Origin: Stenotrophomonas lacuserhaii
GTDB taxonomy: Bacteria > Pseudomonadota > Gammaproteobacteria > Xanthomonadales > Xanthomonadaceae
Length of the DNA: 35,583 nt
Reading direction: 5' to 3'
Assembly: GCF_014836545.1 (NCBI RefSeq)
Contig: NZ_JACSQS010000005.1
Location: 1 to 35,583, forward strand
Shown here: piece by piece, positions 1 to 8,735 of the stretch
How positions within the stretch are numbered: the stretch's first letter is position 1
How the letters are laid out: every line of letters starts with the position of its first letter
Notes under the pieces: generated by a model
What the model saw: only the letters and a program-made list of their open reading frames with translations
Told to the model about the DNA's origin: nothing
The model's database searches: none
Position numbers and translations under genes: made by a program

Positions 1-62
1 AGACTCGAACTCGCGACCTCAACCTTGGCAAGGTTGCGCTCTACCAACTGAGCTATTCCCGC
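1..62 (-). tRNA. tRNA-Gly (anticodon GCC), 3' end cut by window edge
   Basis: Read on the minus strand, this begins with a GCGGGAATAGCTC acceptor/D-arm start, carries a D loop, an anticodon arm with GCC in the loop, and the TTCGAGTCT of the T arm. The 5' end lies at 62. The last part of the T arm, the acceptor 3' strand and any CCA lie outside the window. It follows pgsA at a distance of 46 bp. In E. coli uvrC-pgsA is likewise followed by glyW, then cysT and leuZ, so tRNA-Cys and tRNA-Leu may come next beyond the edge. Confidence 0.93.
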
Positions 63-108
63 TTGGGAGGCGGCATTTTACCTGTCTTCACATCGGTGTC
101 AACCGCTA

Positions 109-732
109 TCAGCCGCCCTTCTTCAGGCGCGCGCGTTCGCGTGCCGCACGCTCATCGGCGCGCAGGCTCGGCCACGCCGCGTGCAGGTACTGCAGGCCCG
201 ACCACAGGGTCAGCACCGCAGCGATCGCCAGCGTCCAGTCGCCCATGTGGAACACCGGCGGGCCCATCCAGATGTCCTCCACCGGGGTGTTGGGCGCCAC
301 TGAATACAGCAGGCACAGCAGCGCGACCATCTGCGCGGTGGTCTTCACCTTGCCGATCACCGCCACGCGCACTTTCGCCCGCTGGCCCAGTTCGGCCATC
401 CATTCGCGCAGTGCCGAAACGGCGATTTCGCGGCCCACGATCACCGCCGCCCAGAACGCCATCCACGGCGTGGGATGGCCCTGCACGATCAGGAACAGCG
501 CCACGGCCACCATCAGTTTGTCGGCCACCGGATCCAGGAACGCACCGAACGCCGATTCCAGCTGGTAGCGCCGCGCGATCCAGCCATCCAGCCAATCGGT
601 GATCGCCGCCAGGCCGAACAGCGCCGCCGAGGCGAAGTTGGTCCACGTGTAGGGAAGATAGAACACCAGCACCAGCACCGGGATCATCAGGATCCGCAGC
701 AGGGTCAGCCAGGTGGGGAGGGTCAACGTCAT
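109..732 (-). CDS. pgsA: CDP-diacylglycerol--glycerol-3-phosphate 3-phosphatidyltransferase
   Basis: A 207-residue inner-membrane enzyme that makes phosphatidylglycerophosphate from CDP-diacylglycerol and glycerol-3-phosphate, the committed step to phosphatidylglycerol and cardiolipin. The CDP-alcohol phosphotransferase signature D-x2-D-G-x2-A-R-x8-G-x3-D-x3-D is complete: D46, D49, G50, A53, R54, G63, D67 and D71. Hydrophobic membrane segments lie around residues 8-28, 33-45, 73-85, 90-105, 130-145 and 165-180. The tail is short and basic (ARLKKGG). The ATG lies 9 bp after the uvrC stop, so the two genes are almost certainly cotranscribed, as in E. coli. Length is normal for the family. Confidence 0.96.
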   Translation of the reverse strand: MTLTLPTWLTLLRILMIPVLVLVFYLPYTWTNFASAALFGLAAITDWLDGWIARRYQLESAFGAFLDPVADKLMVAVALFLIVQGHPTPWMAFWAAVIVGREIAVSALREWMAELGQRAKVRVAVIGKVKTTAQMVALLCLLYSVAPNTPVEDIWMGPPVFHMGDWTLAIAAVLTLWSGLQYLHAAWPSLRADERAARERARLKKGG

Positions 733-741
733 CGGTAATCT

Positions 742-2583
742 CTACTCGCCCGCCGCATTCGGCTCGGGCAGTCCATGAAGGTTAGCGTAGATACGCGCAG
801 CGAGGGCAGCATTGATGCCTTCCACTTTGGCGATTTCGGCCTCGCCGGCCGCCTTCAGGCCGACCAGTCCGCCAAAATGCTTGAGCAGGCTGGCGCGGCG
901 GCGCGGCCCGATACCGGCGATATCTTCCAGCTTGCTGGTCATGCGGGCCTTCTGGCGGCGGCCGCGATGCCCGGTGATGGCAAACCGATGCGCCTCGTCG
1001 CGCACCTGCTGGATGAACTGCAGCGCCGGCGAGGCCGCGCCGGGGCGCAGCTCGCGTCCGTCCGGCAGCACCAGCGCTTCGTGCCCGGCGCGGCGTTCGG
1101 CGCCCTTGGCAACGCCGACCAGCAGCACGCCTTCCACGCCCAGATCGGCCAGTGCGGCCTGGGCCTGCGCCAGCTGCCCGGCGCCACCGTCGATCAGCAG
1201 CACATCCGGCAGCACGCCCTGCTCTTCCACCGCCCGGCGGAAACGGCGGTCGATCGCCTGGCGCATGGCGGCGTAGTCATCGCCGGGTTCGATGCCGCTG
1301 ATGTTGAAGCGGCGATACTGCGCCTTCACCGGCCCGGCCGCATCGAACACCACGCACGAGGCCACCGTGGCCTCGCCCATGGTGTGGCTGATGTCGAAAC
1401 ATTCCACCCGCTTGACCGGCTCGGCCAGGCCGAGCATCTCGCGCACCGCCTCGCTGCGCGCATGCTGGGAATCGCGGCTGTTGAGTTCGGTGGCCAGGGT
1501 CAGCTGCGCGTTGCGGCTGGCCAGTTCCAGGTAGCCGGCGCGTTCGCCACGCACGTTCCATTTCAACTGCACGCGGCGTTCGGAAGACGCGGAAAACGCG
1601 GCTTCCAGCAGCGTCGCATCCGGGATTTCGCGATCCAGCAGGATCTCGCGGGGCGGCTCGAATTCCACGTAGTACTGCGACACGAACGCGCCCAGCACTT
1701 CTTCCGGGCTGTCTTCGCCATTGGTGCGCGGGAAGAACGGGCGCGTGCCCATGTTGCGGCCGTCACGGAAGGCCAGCAGCATCACGCAGGCCTGCGCGCC
1801 ACGGGTGGCCACCGCCAGCACGTCCAGATCGGCGGCGCGGCCGTCCACGTACTGGCGGGTCTGCATGCTGCGCAGCGATTTGACCAGGTCGCGCAGCCGC
1901 GCCGCCTGCTCGAATTCCAGCGACTCGCTGGCCGCCTGCATCTGCTCGCCCAGCTCACGGGTCAGCTCATCGCTCTTGCCTTCCAGGAACATCGAGGCGC
2001 GGCGCACTGCTTCGGCGTAATCCTCGGCCGCCACCAGATCCACGCAGGGCGCGCTGCACCGGCCGATCTGGTACTGCAGGCACGGCCGCGAGCGGTTCTT
2101 GAACACGCTGTCCTCGCAGCTGCGCAGCTTGAACAGCTTGTGCATCAGGTTCAGCGTTTCGCGCACCGCAGTGACCCCCGGATACGGCCCGAAGTAGCGG
2201 CCCGGTACGGCGCGCGGCCCGCGGTGCAGCGCGATGCGCGGCCACGCCTCGCGGGTCAGCAGCACGTGCGGATAGGTCTTGTCGTCGCGCAGGGACACGT
2301 TGTAGCGCGGCGACAGCGATTTGATCAGCTGGTTTTCGAGCAGCAGCGCTTCGCTTTCCGAGCGCGTCACGGTGACGTCCATGCGCACGATCTGCGACAG
2401 CATGGACATGATCCGCGCGTTCTTCGGGCTGCCGTTGAAATAGCTGCCGACACGGTTGCGCAGGGCGCGCGCCTTGCCGACATACAGCAGCACATCGTCG
2501 GCGGCGTACATGCGGTAAACACCGGGGGCGGTGCTCAGCGCGGCCGCGAAGGCCTTGCCATCGAAAGCGGGTACAGCGTTCAT
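742..2583 (-). CDS. uvrC: Excinuclease ABC subunit C
   Basis: A 613-residue nuclease subunit that incises on both sides of a bulky DNA lesion held by UvrB. Domains in order: an N-terminal GIY-YIG nuclease (GVYRMY at 21-26, YVGK at 34-37) for the 3' cut; a four-cysteine segment around 150-180 ending in GRCSAPC; a UVR domain near 205-240 that contacts UvrB; an RNase H-like domain with FDISHTMGE and LLIDGGAGQL for the 5' cut; and a C-terminal helix-hairpin-helix pair beginning LEDIAGIGPRR. The frame is open further upstream, but MNAVPAF is chosen because its ATG overlaps the preceding TGA (ATGA) and matches the family start. uvrB is in the same window but in a separate locus. Confidence 0.96.
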   Translation of the reverse strand: MNAVPAFDGKAFAAALSTAPGVYRMYAADDVLLYVGKARALRNRVGSYFNGSPKNARIMSMLSQIVRMDVTVTRSESEALLLENQLIKSLSPRYNVSLRDDKTYPHVLLTREAWPRIALHRGPRAVPGRYFGPYPGVTAVRETLNLMHKLFKLRSCEDSVFKNRSRPCLQYQIGRCSAPCVDLVAAEDYAEAVRRASMFLEGKSDELTRELGEQMQAASESLEFEQAARLRDLVKSLRSMQTRQYVDGRAADLDVLAVATRGAQACVMLLAFRDGRNMGTRPFFPRTNGEDSPEEVLGAFVSQYYVEFEPPREILLDREIPDATLLEAAFSASSERRVQLKWNVRGERAGYLELASRNAQLTLATELNSRDSQHARSEAVREMLGLAEPVKRVECFDISHTMGEATVASCVVFDAAGPVKAQYRRFNISGIEPGDDYAAMRQAIDRRFRRAVEEQGVLPDVLLIDGGAGQLAQAQAALADLGVEGVLLVGVAKGAERRAGHEALVLPDGRELRPGAASPALQFIQQVRDEAHRFAITGHRGRRQKARMTSKLEDIAGIGPRRRASLLKHFGGLVGLKAAGEAEIAKVEGINAALAARIYANLHGLPEPNAAGE

Positions 2584-3992
2584 TCGGTGATCGGCACGTC
2601 GCTCAGCACGCCACTGGCAGGATCGAAGCGCAGCACGGCGTGGGCATCGGTTTCGGCGATCCAGACCGCACCGGATCCGACCGCCAGGCCGGCCGGCCCG
2701 TGCAGTCGGCGGGGCAACGCCTGGGTGACCAGTTCGCCGCCGCCCAGCCGCAGGGTGCGCAGGCGACCGTTGCCGGCATCGGCAATCCACAGCAGCGGTG
2801 CATCCGGGCTGAGCGCGATGGCCTGCGGGAACTGCAGGCTGGCCCGGTCACGCGGACCGTCTTCGCTGCCGTGGTTCCACACACCCTGCCCGATCAGCGT
2901 CTGCACCAGGTCGCCACGCAGCTGCACGCAGCGGATCGAAGAGGCCAGCGCATCGGCCACGTACAGCGCCTGCTGCACCACCGCCAGCCCGGTCGGCTGG
3001 GCGAAGGCGGCCACGTTGCCACTGCCGTCGCGCTGGTCGATGGCACCGCTGCCGGCGCGCCGGGTGAGTCGCCGCTGGCCCAGGTGGTAGCTCCAGATGC
3101 GGTTGTCACCGGCCATCGCCATGTGCAGTTCGTTGTCGGCCAGGGCCAGCCCTGCCGGGTGGTTCAGCGCTACGCTGCGCGGGTCGTCGACCTGTCCGTC
3201 GCGCGGTTCGCCCGGCCGGCCATTGCCACACAGCGTGTCCACCTGGCCGGTGATGATGTTGATGCGACGCAGGGCATGGTTGCCGGTGTCGGCCACGTAC
3301 AGCGACTCGCGTTCCACCACCAGCGCCTGCGGCCGGTTGAAGGCCGCGTCCTGCGCCCCACCATCCATGAAGTCCGGTGTGCCCTGCCCGAACTGGCGCA
3401 GCACGCGCCCGCCATGGGTGCATTCCAGCACGCGGTGGTGGCCGCTGTCGGCGATGTACAGCCGCTCGGTGGTGACCGCCAGTCCGGTGGGGAAACACAG
3501 CGGCAGGCGCGGCTCGGGGCGCAGCTCGCGCAGTGCTTCGAACGGTGTCGGCTGCAGGTTGCCGCACAGTTCGTTGAGCGCACGGTCCAGCTCGCCCGGC
3601 TGGCCGAGGCCGACCAGGCGGCTGCTTTCGCGGCCATAGACATCCATCAGCACCATCGTCGGCCAGGCCGTCACCCCGAAGCGCCGCCAGCCGTCCCAGT
3701 CGCTGTCCAGCAGCGCGACCGAGTGCAGGCCCTGGCGGCGCAGCAGCTTCAGGCTGGCCGTTTCGTCGCGTTCGAAATCGAAACGCGGCACCTGCAGCAC
3801 CAGCACCTGCAGCCGGCCTGGATGGCGCGACTGCCAGTTCGCCACTTCGGCCAGGCGTTGCGCGCACCATGCCGACGCGGCATTGACGAACAGCAGGGCC
3901 AGCGGTTGCCCGCGCAGCTCGCTCAGGGTGGCGGGCGCGGCGTTCAGCCACGTGGCGAACTCAGGGAGGTCCTGGACGGGTTGGGCGTTCAT
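2580..3992 (-). CDS. Thioredoxin-fold/NHL-repeat protein (NHLRC2-like)
   Basis: A 470-residue protein with two parts. Residues about 1-150 look like a thioredoxin-like fold: LALLFVNAASAWC, then a cis-proline-like AWPTMVLMD near 109-117. Where a thioredoxin has CxxC this protein has C43-A-Q-R46, so no redox-active pair is present. Residues about 165-470 hold roughly six NHL/beta-propeller repeats, recognisable as RLYIADSGHHR, SLYVADTGNHA, ELHMAMAGDNR, ALYVADALASS, LLWIADAGNGR and AVWIAETDAHA. No signal peptide is visible, so it is probably cytoplasmic. The combination resembles NHLRC2-type proteins, whose bacterial function is not established. It sits between kdsB (65 bp upstream) and uvrC (4-bp overlap). 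Confidence 0.82.
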   Translation of the reverse strand: MNAQPVQDLPEFATWLNAAPATLSELRGQPLALLFVNAASAWCAQRLAEVANWQSRHPGRLQVLVLQVPRFDFERDETASLKLLRRQGLHSVALLDSDWDGWRRFGVTAWPTMVLMDVYGRESSRLVGLGQPGELDRALNELCGNLQPTPFEALRELRPEPRLPLCFPTGLAVTTERLYIADSGHHRVLECTHGGRVLRQFGQGTPDFMDGGAQDAAFNRPQALVVERESLYVADTGNHALRRINIITGQVDTLCGNGRPGEPRDGQVDDPRSVALNHPAGLALADNELHMAMAGDNRIWSYHLGQRRLTRRAGSGAIDQRDGSGNVAAFAQPTGLAVVQQALYVADALASSIRCVQLRGDLVQTLIGQGVWNHGSEDGPRDRASLQFPQAIALSPDAPLLWIADAGNGRLRTLRLGGGELVTQALPRRLHGPAGLAVGSGAVWIAETDAHAVLRFDPASGVLSDVPITE

Positions 3993-4057
3993 ACCCTGAT
4001 TATGCCGGACCGCGCGTCATGCAATCGTTGTGCCACGCGGATTTTTTCCGGGCCCGC

Positions 4058-4828
4058 TCAGGCGTGGCCGCTGGCCAGCAACTGTTCGGCCCGCTCCAGG
4101 TCTTCTGGGGTGTCGATGCCGGCCGGGAACAGCGCCGGCGACAGCGCCGCGCTGATCGGGTAACCGGCCTCCAGCACCCGCAGCTGTTCCAGGTTTTCCA
4201 CCTGTTCCAGGCTGCCGGGCGGCATTGCGGCGAACTGCTGCAGGAAGCCGGCGCGGTAGCCGTAGATGCCGATGTGGCGCAGCCACTGGACCCCGTCCGG
4301 CAACACCTCGCGGCTGCGCGCGAAACCATCGCGGTGCCAGGCGATCGGCGCCCGGCTGAAGTACATGGCCTCACCGCGCGCATTGCGCACCAGCTTGACC
4401 ACGTTGGGATCGAACAGCGTGGCCGCATCTTCGACCGGTGTACACAGCGTGGACATCGGGGCGCGGCCGCTGGTCAGCGCGTCGGCCACCGCACGGATGC
4501 CGGCGGCCGGTGCAAACGGTTCGTCACCCTGCAGGTTGACCACCACGGTGTCATCGGCCCAGCCGGCATGGCGGGCACATTCGGCCAGCCGGTCAGTGCC
4601 GGAGGGATGGGCCGGATCGGTCATGGCCACCTGCACGTCCTGCAACCCCGCCAGCGCTTCGGCGATGCGCGCATCGTCGGTGGCCACCCACACTTCGCGC
4701 GCGCCGGCCTGCAGCGCGCGCCGCGCCACGTGCAGCACCAGCGGTTCCCCGCCGAGCAGGCGCAACGGCTTGCCGGGCAGGCGCGAAGCGGCATAGCGGG
4801 CAGGAATGGCGACGACGAACTCGGTCAT
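4058..4828 (-). CDS. kdsB: 3-deoxy-manno-octulosonate cytidylyltransferase
   Basis: A 256-residue cytoplasmic enzyme that activates Kdo with CTP to CMP-Kdo, the donor for the inner core of lipopolysaccharide. The nucleotide-binding start [19 protein letters not shown] and the LQGDEPF motif are diagnostic of KdsB. Length is normal. A GGAG lies 6 bp before the ATG. It follows lpxK by 36 bp in an operon with msbA and exbBD, the same functional neighbourhood as in many proteobacteria. The small Trm112-type gene found between lpxK and kdsB in E. coli is absent here; a relative lies at 33314. Confidence 0.96.
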   Translation of the reverse strand: MTEFVVAIPARYAASRLPGKPLRLLGGEPLVLHVARRALQAGAREVWVATDDARIAEALAGLQDVQVAMTDPAHPSGTDRLAECARHAGWADDTVVVNLQGDEPFAPAAGIRAVADALTSGRAPMSTLCTPVEDAATLFDPNVVKLVRNARGEAMYFSRAPIAWHRDGFARSREVLPDGVQWLRHIGIYGYRAGFLQQFAAMPPGSLEQVENLEQLRVLEAGYPISAALSPALFPAGIDTPEDLERAEQLLASGHA

Positions 4829-4864
4829 GGGGTTCTCCGGTTACAGGCCACGCGCGCAGGCGGT

Positions 4865-5884
4865 TCAGCGCGCGCGCAGCTTCTCAAGGCGGTCGGTCAA
4901 TGCCACCCAGAACGCAGCGGGCAGATCGGCCTGCAGGGGAATGGCGAAGTGCCAGTCGTTGGCGAAGGCGCGGCACTTCACCGCGTCCTTTTCGGTCATC
5001 AGGATCGGCAGCTCGCTGCCAAAGCGCAGGTCCTGCGGCTGGTAGGCGTGGTGGTCGGCGAAGGCATGCGGGACCACGCCGATGCGTTCGGCACGCAGCA
5101 TGTCGAAGAATCGCTGCGGGTGCGCGATGCCCGCCACGGCGTGCACGCGCTGCCCGGCAAAGTGCGAAAGCGCGCGCAGGCGTCCGCCCACCAGCGGCTG
5201 CGCACTGTCGATGCGCAGGCGCATCGGCCATTGCCCGAACCCGCACGCCACCGCCGCGTTTTCCGCGCTGGCCGCGCCCTGGTTGACCACGCGGAAATCG
5301 CATTCGCCGGCGCGGGCCACCGGCTCGCGCAGCGGTCCGGCAGGCAGCAGCCGGCCGTTGCCGTAACGACGCTGCGCGTCAATGACTTCAATCTCGATAT
5401 CGCGCGCCAGGCGGTAGTGCTGCAGGCCGTCATCGCAGACGATCACATCGCAACCGGCCTCGACCAGCGCCTTGCCGGCGGCTACCCGGTCGGCATCCAC
5501 CCGCACCGGCGCACCGGTTTTCCAGGCAATCAGCACCGGCTCGTCGCCGCCGAGCGCGGTCGGCGTATCGGCATCCACCCAGCGCCCGGTTTCGGCCTGC
5601 TCGCGGCCATAGCCACGGCTGGCAACGCCGGGTTTCCAGCCCGCTGCGCGCAACTGCTGCACCAGCGCGATGGTCAGCGGGGTCTTGCCGGTGCCACCGG
5701 CGGTGATGTTGCCGACCACGATCACCGGCACCGGCAACGCGTGCCGCTTCAGCCAGCCGCGCCGGTACAGGCGCCGCCGCAGGCCGGACACGGCCGCATA
5801 CAGTGGGCTGAGCAGGCGCATTCCGAGCGGCACCGTGGAGCCGTCATACCAGTAGGCCGGTGTCTGGGTACCCTTGCCGGACAT
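4865..5884 (-). CDS. lpxK: Tetraacyldisaccharide 4'-kinase
   Basis: A 339-residue inner-membrane-associated kinase that phosphorylates the 4' position of tetraacyldisaccharide-1-phosphate to give lipid IVA. The unusual P-loop is clear at residues 57-68 ([12 protein letters not shown]), followed by SRGYGR and a DDGLQHYRL segment typical of LpxK. A hydrophobic N-terminal helix around 20-36 would hold it at the membrane. The start overlaps the msbA stop by 4 bp (ATGA), so translation is probably coupled to the flippase gene. Length is normal. Confidence 0.96.
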   Translation of the reverse strand: MSGKGTQTPAYWYDGSTVPLGMRLLSPLYAAVSGLRRRLYRRGWLKRHALPVPVIVVGNITAGGTGKTPLTIALVQQLRAAGWKPGVASRGYGREQAETGRWVDADTPTALGGDEPVLIAWKTGAPVRVDADRVAAGKALVEAGCDVIVCDDGLQHYRLARDIEIEVIDAQRRYGNGRLLPAGPLREPVARAGECDFRVVNQGAASAENAAVACGFGQWPMRLRIDSAQPLVGGRLRALSHFAGQRVHAVAGIAHPQRFFDMLRAERIGVVPHAFADHHAYQPQDLRFGSELPILMTEKDAVKCRAFANDWHFAIPLQADLPAAFWVALTDRLEKLRAR

Positions 5885-7632
5885 CAGGCCTGCCTTTCGC
5901 GGAACTGCATGTTGTACAGGTGCTCGTACAGGCCACCCATGGCCAGCAGTTCATCGTGCGTACCGCGCTCGACAATGCGGCCCTGGTCCATCACCAGCAC
6001 CTGGTCGGCGTGTTCGATGGTGGACAGCCGGTGCGCGATGACCAGCGTGGTGCGCTCGGGCATCAGCCGCTGCAGCGCGTCCTGCACCAGCCGTTCGGAT
6101 TCGTTGTCCAGCGCGGCGGTCGCCTCGTCCAGGATCAGGATCGGCGCATCACGCAGGATCGCGCGGGCGATTGCCAGGCGCTGGCGCTGGCCACCGGACA
6201 GCAGCGCCCCGTTCTCGCCGACCGGGGTGTCCAGCTGCTGCGGCAGGCGCGCGATGAACTCCCAGGCGTTGGCCGCCTCGGCCGCCGCGCGGATCTGCTC
6301 CTGGCTGGCATCCATGCCGTAGGCGATGTTCGAGCCGATGGTGTCGTCGAACAGCATCACCTTCTGTCCCACCATCGCCACCTGCCGACGCAGGTCGGCC
6401 AGCGGGTAATCGTCCAGTGGCACGCCATCCAGCGTGATGCGGCCGCCACTGGGCTCGTAAAAGCGCGGCACCAGCCGGATCAGGCTGGTCTTGCCACTGC
6501 CCGAGCGTCCCACCACGGCGGTCACGGTGCCGGGGCGTGCAACGAAGCTGATGTCGTCCAGCGCGATGCCGGCGTCTTCGCGGTAACGCAGCATCACGTG
6601 CTCGAAAGCCAGTTCGCCGCGTGCCCGTTCGATGCGCTTGCTGCCCCGGTCACGCTCCACCGGCATGTCCAGGATGGAGAACAGCCGCTCGGCGGCAGCC
6701 ACACCGCGCGAGATCGAGGTCTGCACGCTGGTCAGCCGGCGCAGCGAGGGAATGATCGCCATCATCGAGGTCATCAGGCCCATGAACTGGCCGGCGTTGA
6801 GCTTGCCGACCAGCGCTTCGCGGGTGGCTACCCAGACGATCACCGCCAGCGCCAGCGCGGCCAGGAACTGCACCGTGCTGGAGGCGAAGGCGCGCGTGGT
6901 CTCGACCTTCATGTTCAGGCCCAGCATGCGGTTGGCCAGCCGCGAGTAACGGTCGATCTCGTGCCGCTGGGTGCCGTGCACCTTGACTTCCTGCTGGGCG
7001 GACAACGACTGCTCCGCCGTGGCGGCCATGGTGCCCATGCCGTCCTGGATGCCGCGGCTGATGCGCCGGTAGCGCTTGCCCACGTAGGACACGATCAAGC
7101 CGATCATCGGCACCACCACCAGCATCGCCATGGTGACCTTGACGCTCATCTGCAGCATCACCACCAGCATCGCGATGATGGTCAGGGTGTCGGCCACCAG
7201 CGTCTTCAACGCATCGGCGCTGGCCTGGGTGACCTGTTCGGTATCGAAGTTCAGCCGGCTGACCATCACCGGGGTGGCTTCGGTATCGAAGTGCGACGAC
7301 GGCAGGTGCAGGTACTTTTCCAGCACCTGTTCGCGCAGGTCGCGCACCACGCTGCGGCCGGTGCGGGCCAGGGTGTAGTCACTGACCAGCGTGGCCAGGC
7401 TGCGCATCAGGAACAGGCCCAGGATGGTCAGCGGCAGGATCACCGCCATGCGCGGCTCAGGGTTGACGAAGCCGCGGTTGACCAGCGGTTCCATCAAGCG
7501 GGTGAAGGAGTAGCCGGCCAGCGCTTCGATGGCCATCGCCACCACGGCGGCCACCATGAATACCCAGTAGGCGCGGGTGTAGCCGAGCAGGCGCTTGTAG
7601 ATCGGCCAGACGGGCGCGTGTTTGGAACTCAT
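5884..7632 (-). CDS. msbA: Lipid A export ATP-binding/permease protein
   Basis: A 582-residue ABC half-transporter that flips lipid A-core across the inner membrane as a homodimer. The N-terminal membrane domain (about 1-310) holds six predicted helices. The nucleotide-binding domain has Walker A GRSGSGKT (near 375), the Q-loop region [10 protein letters not shown], signature [14 protein letters not shown], Walker [13 protein letters not shown] and the H-loop [13 protein letters not shown]. Length and motifs match MsbA. It overlaps exbD upstream and lpxK downstream, each by 4 bp, which gives a tightly packed envelope operon. Confidence 0.97.
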   Translation of the reverse strand: MSSKHAPVWPIYKRLLGYTRAYWVFMVAAVVAMAIEALAGYSFTRLMEPLVNRGFVNPEPRMAVILPLTILGLFLMRSLATLVSDYTLARTGRSVVRDLREQVLEKYLHLPSSHFDTEATPVMVSRLNFDTEQVTQASADALKTLVADTLTIIAMLVVMLQMSVKVTMAMLVVVPMIGLIVSYVGKRYRRISRGIQDGMGTMAATAEQSLSAQQEVKVHGTQRHEIDRYSRLANRMLGLNMKVETTRAFASSTVQFLAALALAVIVWVATREALVGKLNAGQFMGLMTSMMAIIPSLRRLTSVQTSISRGVAAAERLFSILDMPVERDRGSKRIERARGELAFEHVMLRYREDAGIALDDISFVARPGTVTAVVGRSGSGKTSLIRLVPRFYEPSGGRITLDGVPLDDYPLADLRRQVAMVGQKVMLFDDTIGSNIAYGMDASQEQIRAAAEAANAWEFIARLPQQLDTPVGENGALLSGGQRQRLAIARAILRDAPILILDEATAALDNESERLVQDALQRLMPERTTLVIAHRLSTIEHADQVLVMDQGRIVERGTHDELLAMGGLYEHLYNMQFRERQA

Positions 7633-8051
7633 TGACGCACCTCGGGAGCGGTTGCGATGGAAATCCGGCGGAAGCCGAGCTGGCCGAGGGCATCCTGTGC
7701 GGTGACCACGGCCTGGTAGGGGGTGCGCGCGTCGGCGCGCAGCAGCACGGACTGGGTGCGGTCCTCGCCGGCCACCGCAGCAATAGTCTGCTTGACCGAC
7801 TCCACGTCGGTGCGCAGCACTTCCTGGTCGTTGACGAAGTAGCGGCCATCGGCATTGACCAGGATGCTCAGCGCGCGCGGCGGTTCACTGTTGGCCTGCT
7901 GGCTGGCATGCGGCAGCTGCACCTGCAGGGTGGAACGCGCATCGAAGGTGGTGGTGACCACGAAGAAGATGATCAGCACCAGGATCACGTCGATCAGCGG
8001 CACCAGGTCGATATGCGGCTCATCGCCGGCGCGGTCGTTGCGGATGCGCAT
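7629..8051 (-). CDS. exbD: ExbD/TolR-family biopolymer transport protein
   Basis: A 140-residue protein with a short cytoplasmic start, one membrane helix at about 16-36 and a periplasmic domain. The helix carries the conserved aspartate of this family (D21 in IDLVPLIDVILVLIIFF), which takes part in proton flow with ExbB. The gene starts 3 bp after exbB and overlaps msbA by 4 bp. ExbBD pairs linked to msbA/lpxK occur in other proteobacteria; whether this pair drives TonB or another partner cannot be told from the sequence, since no tonB is present here. Confidence 0.93.
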   Translation of the reverse strand: MRIRNDRAGDEPHIDLVPLIDVILVLIIFFVVTTTFDARSTLQVQLPHASQQANSEPPRALSILVNADGRYFVNDQEVLRTDVESVKQTIAAVAGEDRTQSVLLRADARTPYQAVVTAQDALGQLGFRRISIATAPEVRQ

Positions 8052-8054
8052 CCG

Positions 8055-8735
8055 TCAGGCCTTGGCCGGGGCGGCGCTGCCGGGGTTGGCGGCCGCCGGG
8101 GCAGCAGCACGCGGCGGCGTGGCCATCACGCCCGGACGGCCATCCAGCGCATCCAGCAGCGCGCTGGCCTCCTGTTCCATCTCGATCACGTAGCCGTTGA
8201 TGCGGCCCTTGAAGTAGCGATGGAACATCAGCGCGGGGATCGCCACGATCATGCCGGTGGCCGTGCATACCAGTGCCTTGCCGATACCACCGGCCAGCTG
8301 GTTCACATCGCCCACGCCGTGGTCCAGGATGCCCAGGAACATCTGGATCATGCCGACCACCGTGCCCAGCAGGCCCAGCAGTGGACCGGCCGAAGCGATG
8401 GTGCCCAGCGCATTGAGGAAGCGTTCCATGCGATGGACGATGAAGCGCCCGGTGTCTTCGATGCGCTCACGGATCTGGTCGCGCGGACGATTGCGTGCGT
8501 CCAGCGCCGCCGCCAGCAGCGCGCCCAGCGGCGAATTGGCCCGCAGGGTCGCCAGGTGGGCCGGATCCAGCTTGCCGCGTGCCGCCCAGTTGCGCACGTC
8601 CTGGCCCAGGCCCGGTGGCAGCACCTCGTTGCGGCGCAGGGACCAGAAACGCTCCAGGACGATCGCCAAAGCCAGTACACCCAGCAGCAGCAGCGGCACC
8701 ATCGGCCAACCGCCGGCCTTGACCAGTTCCCACAC
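8055..8735 (-). CDS. exbB: MotA/TolQ/ExbB proton channel family protein
   Basis: A 226-residue inner-membrane proton-channel subunit. A first membrane helix lies near 12-28 (MVPLLLLGVLALAIVL). The family core is in the second half: GPLLGLLGTVVGMIQMF, then VGDVNQLAGGIGKALVCTATGMIVAIPALMFHRYF. The frame is open far upstream, but the family alignment begins at WELVKAGGWPM. The codon before it is GTG (8733-8735), preceded by GGAGG with good spacing, so I choose the GTG start. The first 269 bp are also covered, in another frame of the same strand, by the extended comEC reading frame. Confidence 0.92.
   Translation of the reverse strand: MWELVKAGGWPMVPLLLLGVLALAIVLERFWSLRRNEVLPPGLGQDVRNWAARGKLDPAHLATLRANSPLGALLAAALDARNRPRDQIRERIEDTGRFIVHRMERFLNALGTIASAGPLLGLLGTVVGMIQMFLGILDHGVGDVNQLAGGIGKALVCTATGMIVAIPALMFHRYFKGRINGYVIEMEQEASALLDALDGRPGVMATPPRAAAPAAANPGSAAPAKA

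Noticed and set aside
775..3090. Long plus-strand open frame opposite uvrC and the NHL gene
   Set aside because: It crosses two real genes on the other strand and has the Gln/Ala/Arg/His-rich composition of an antisense frame. The same applies to the plus-strand frames opposite kdsB/lpxK (4019-6322) and msbA (5860-7635).
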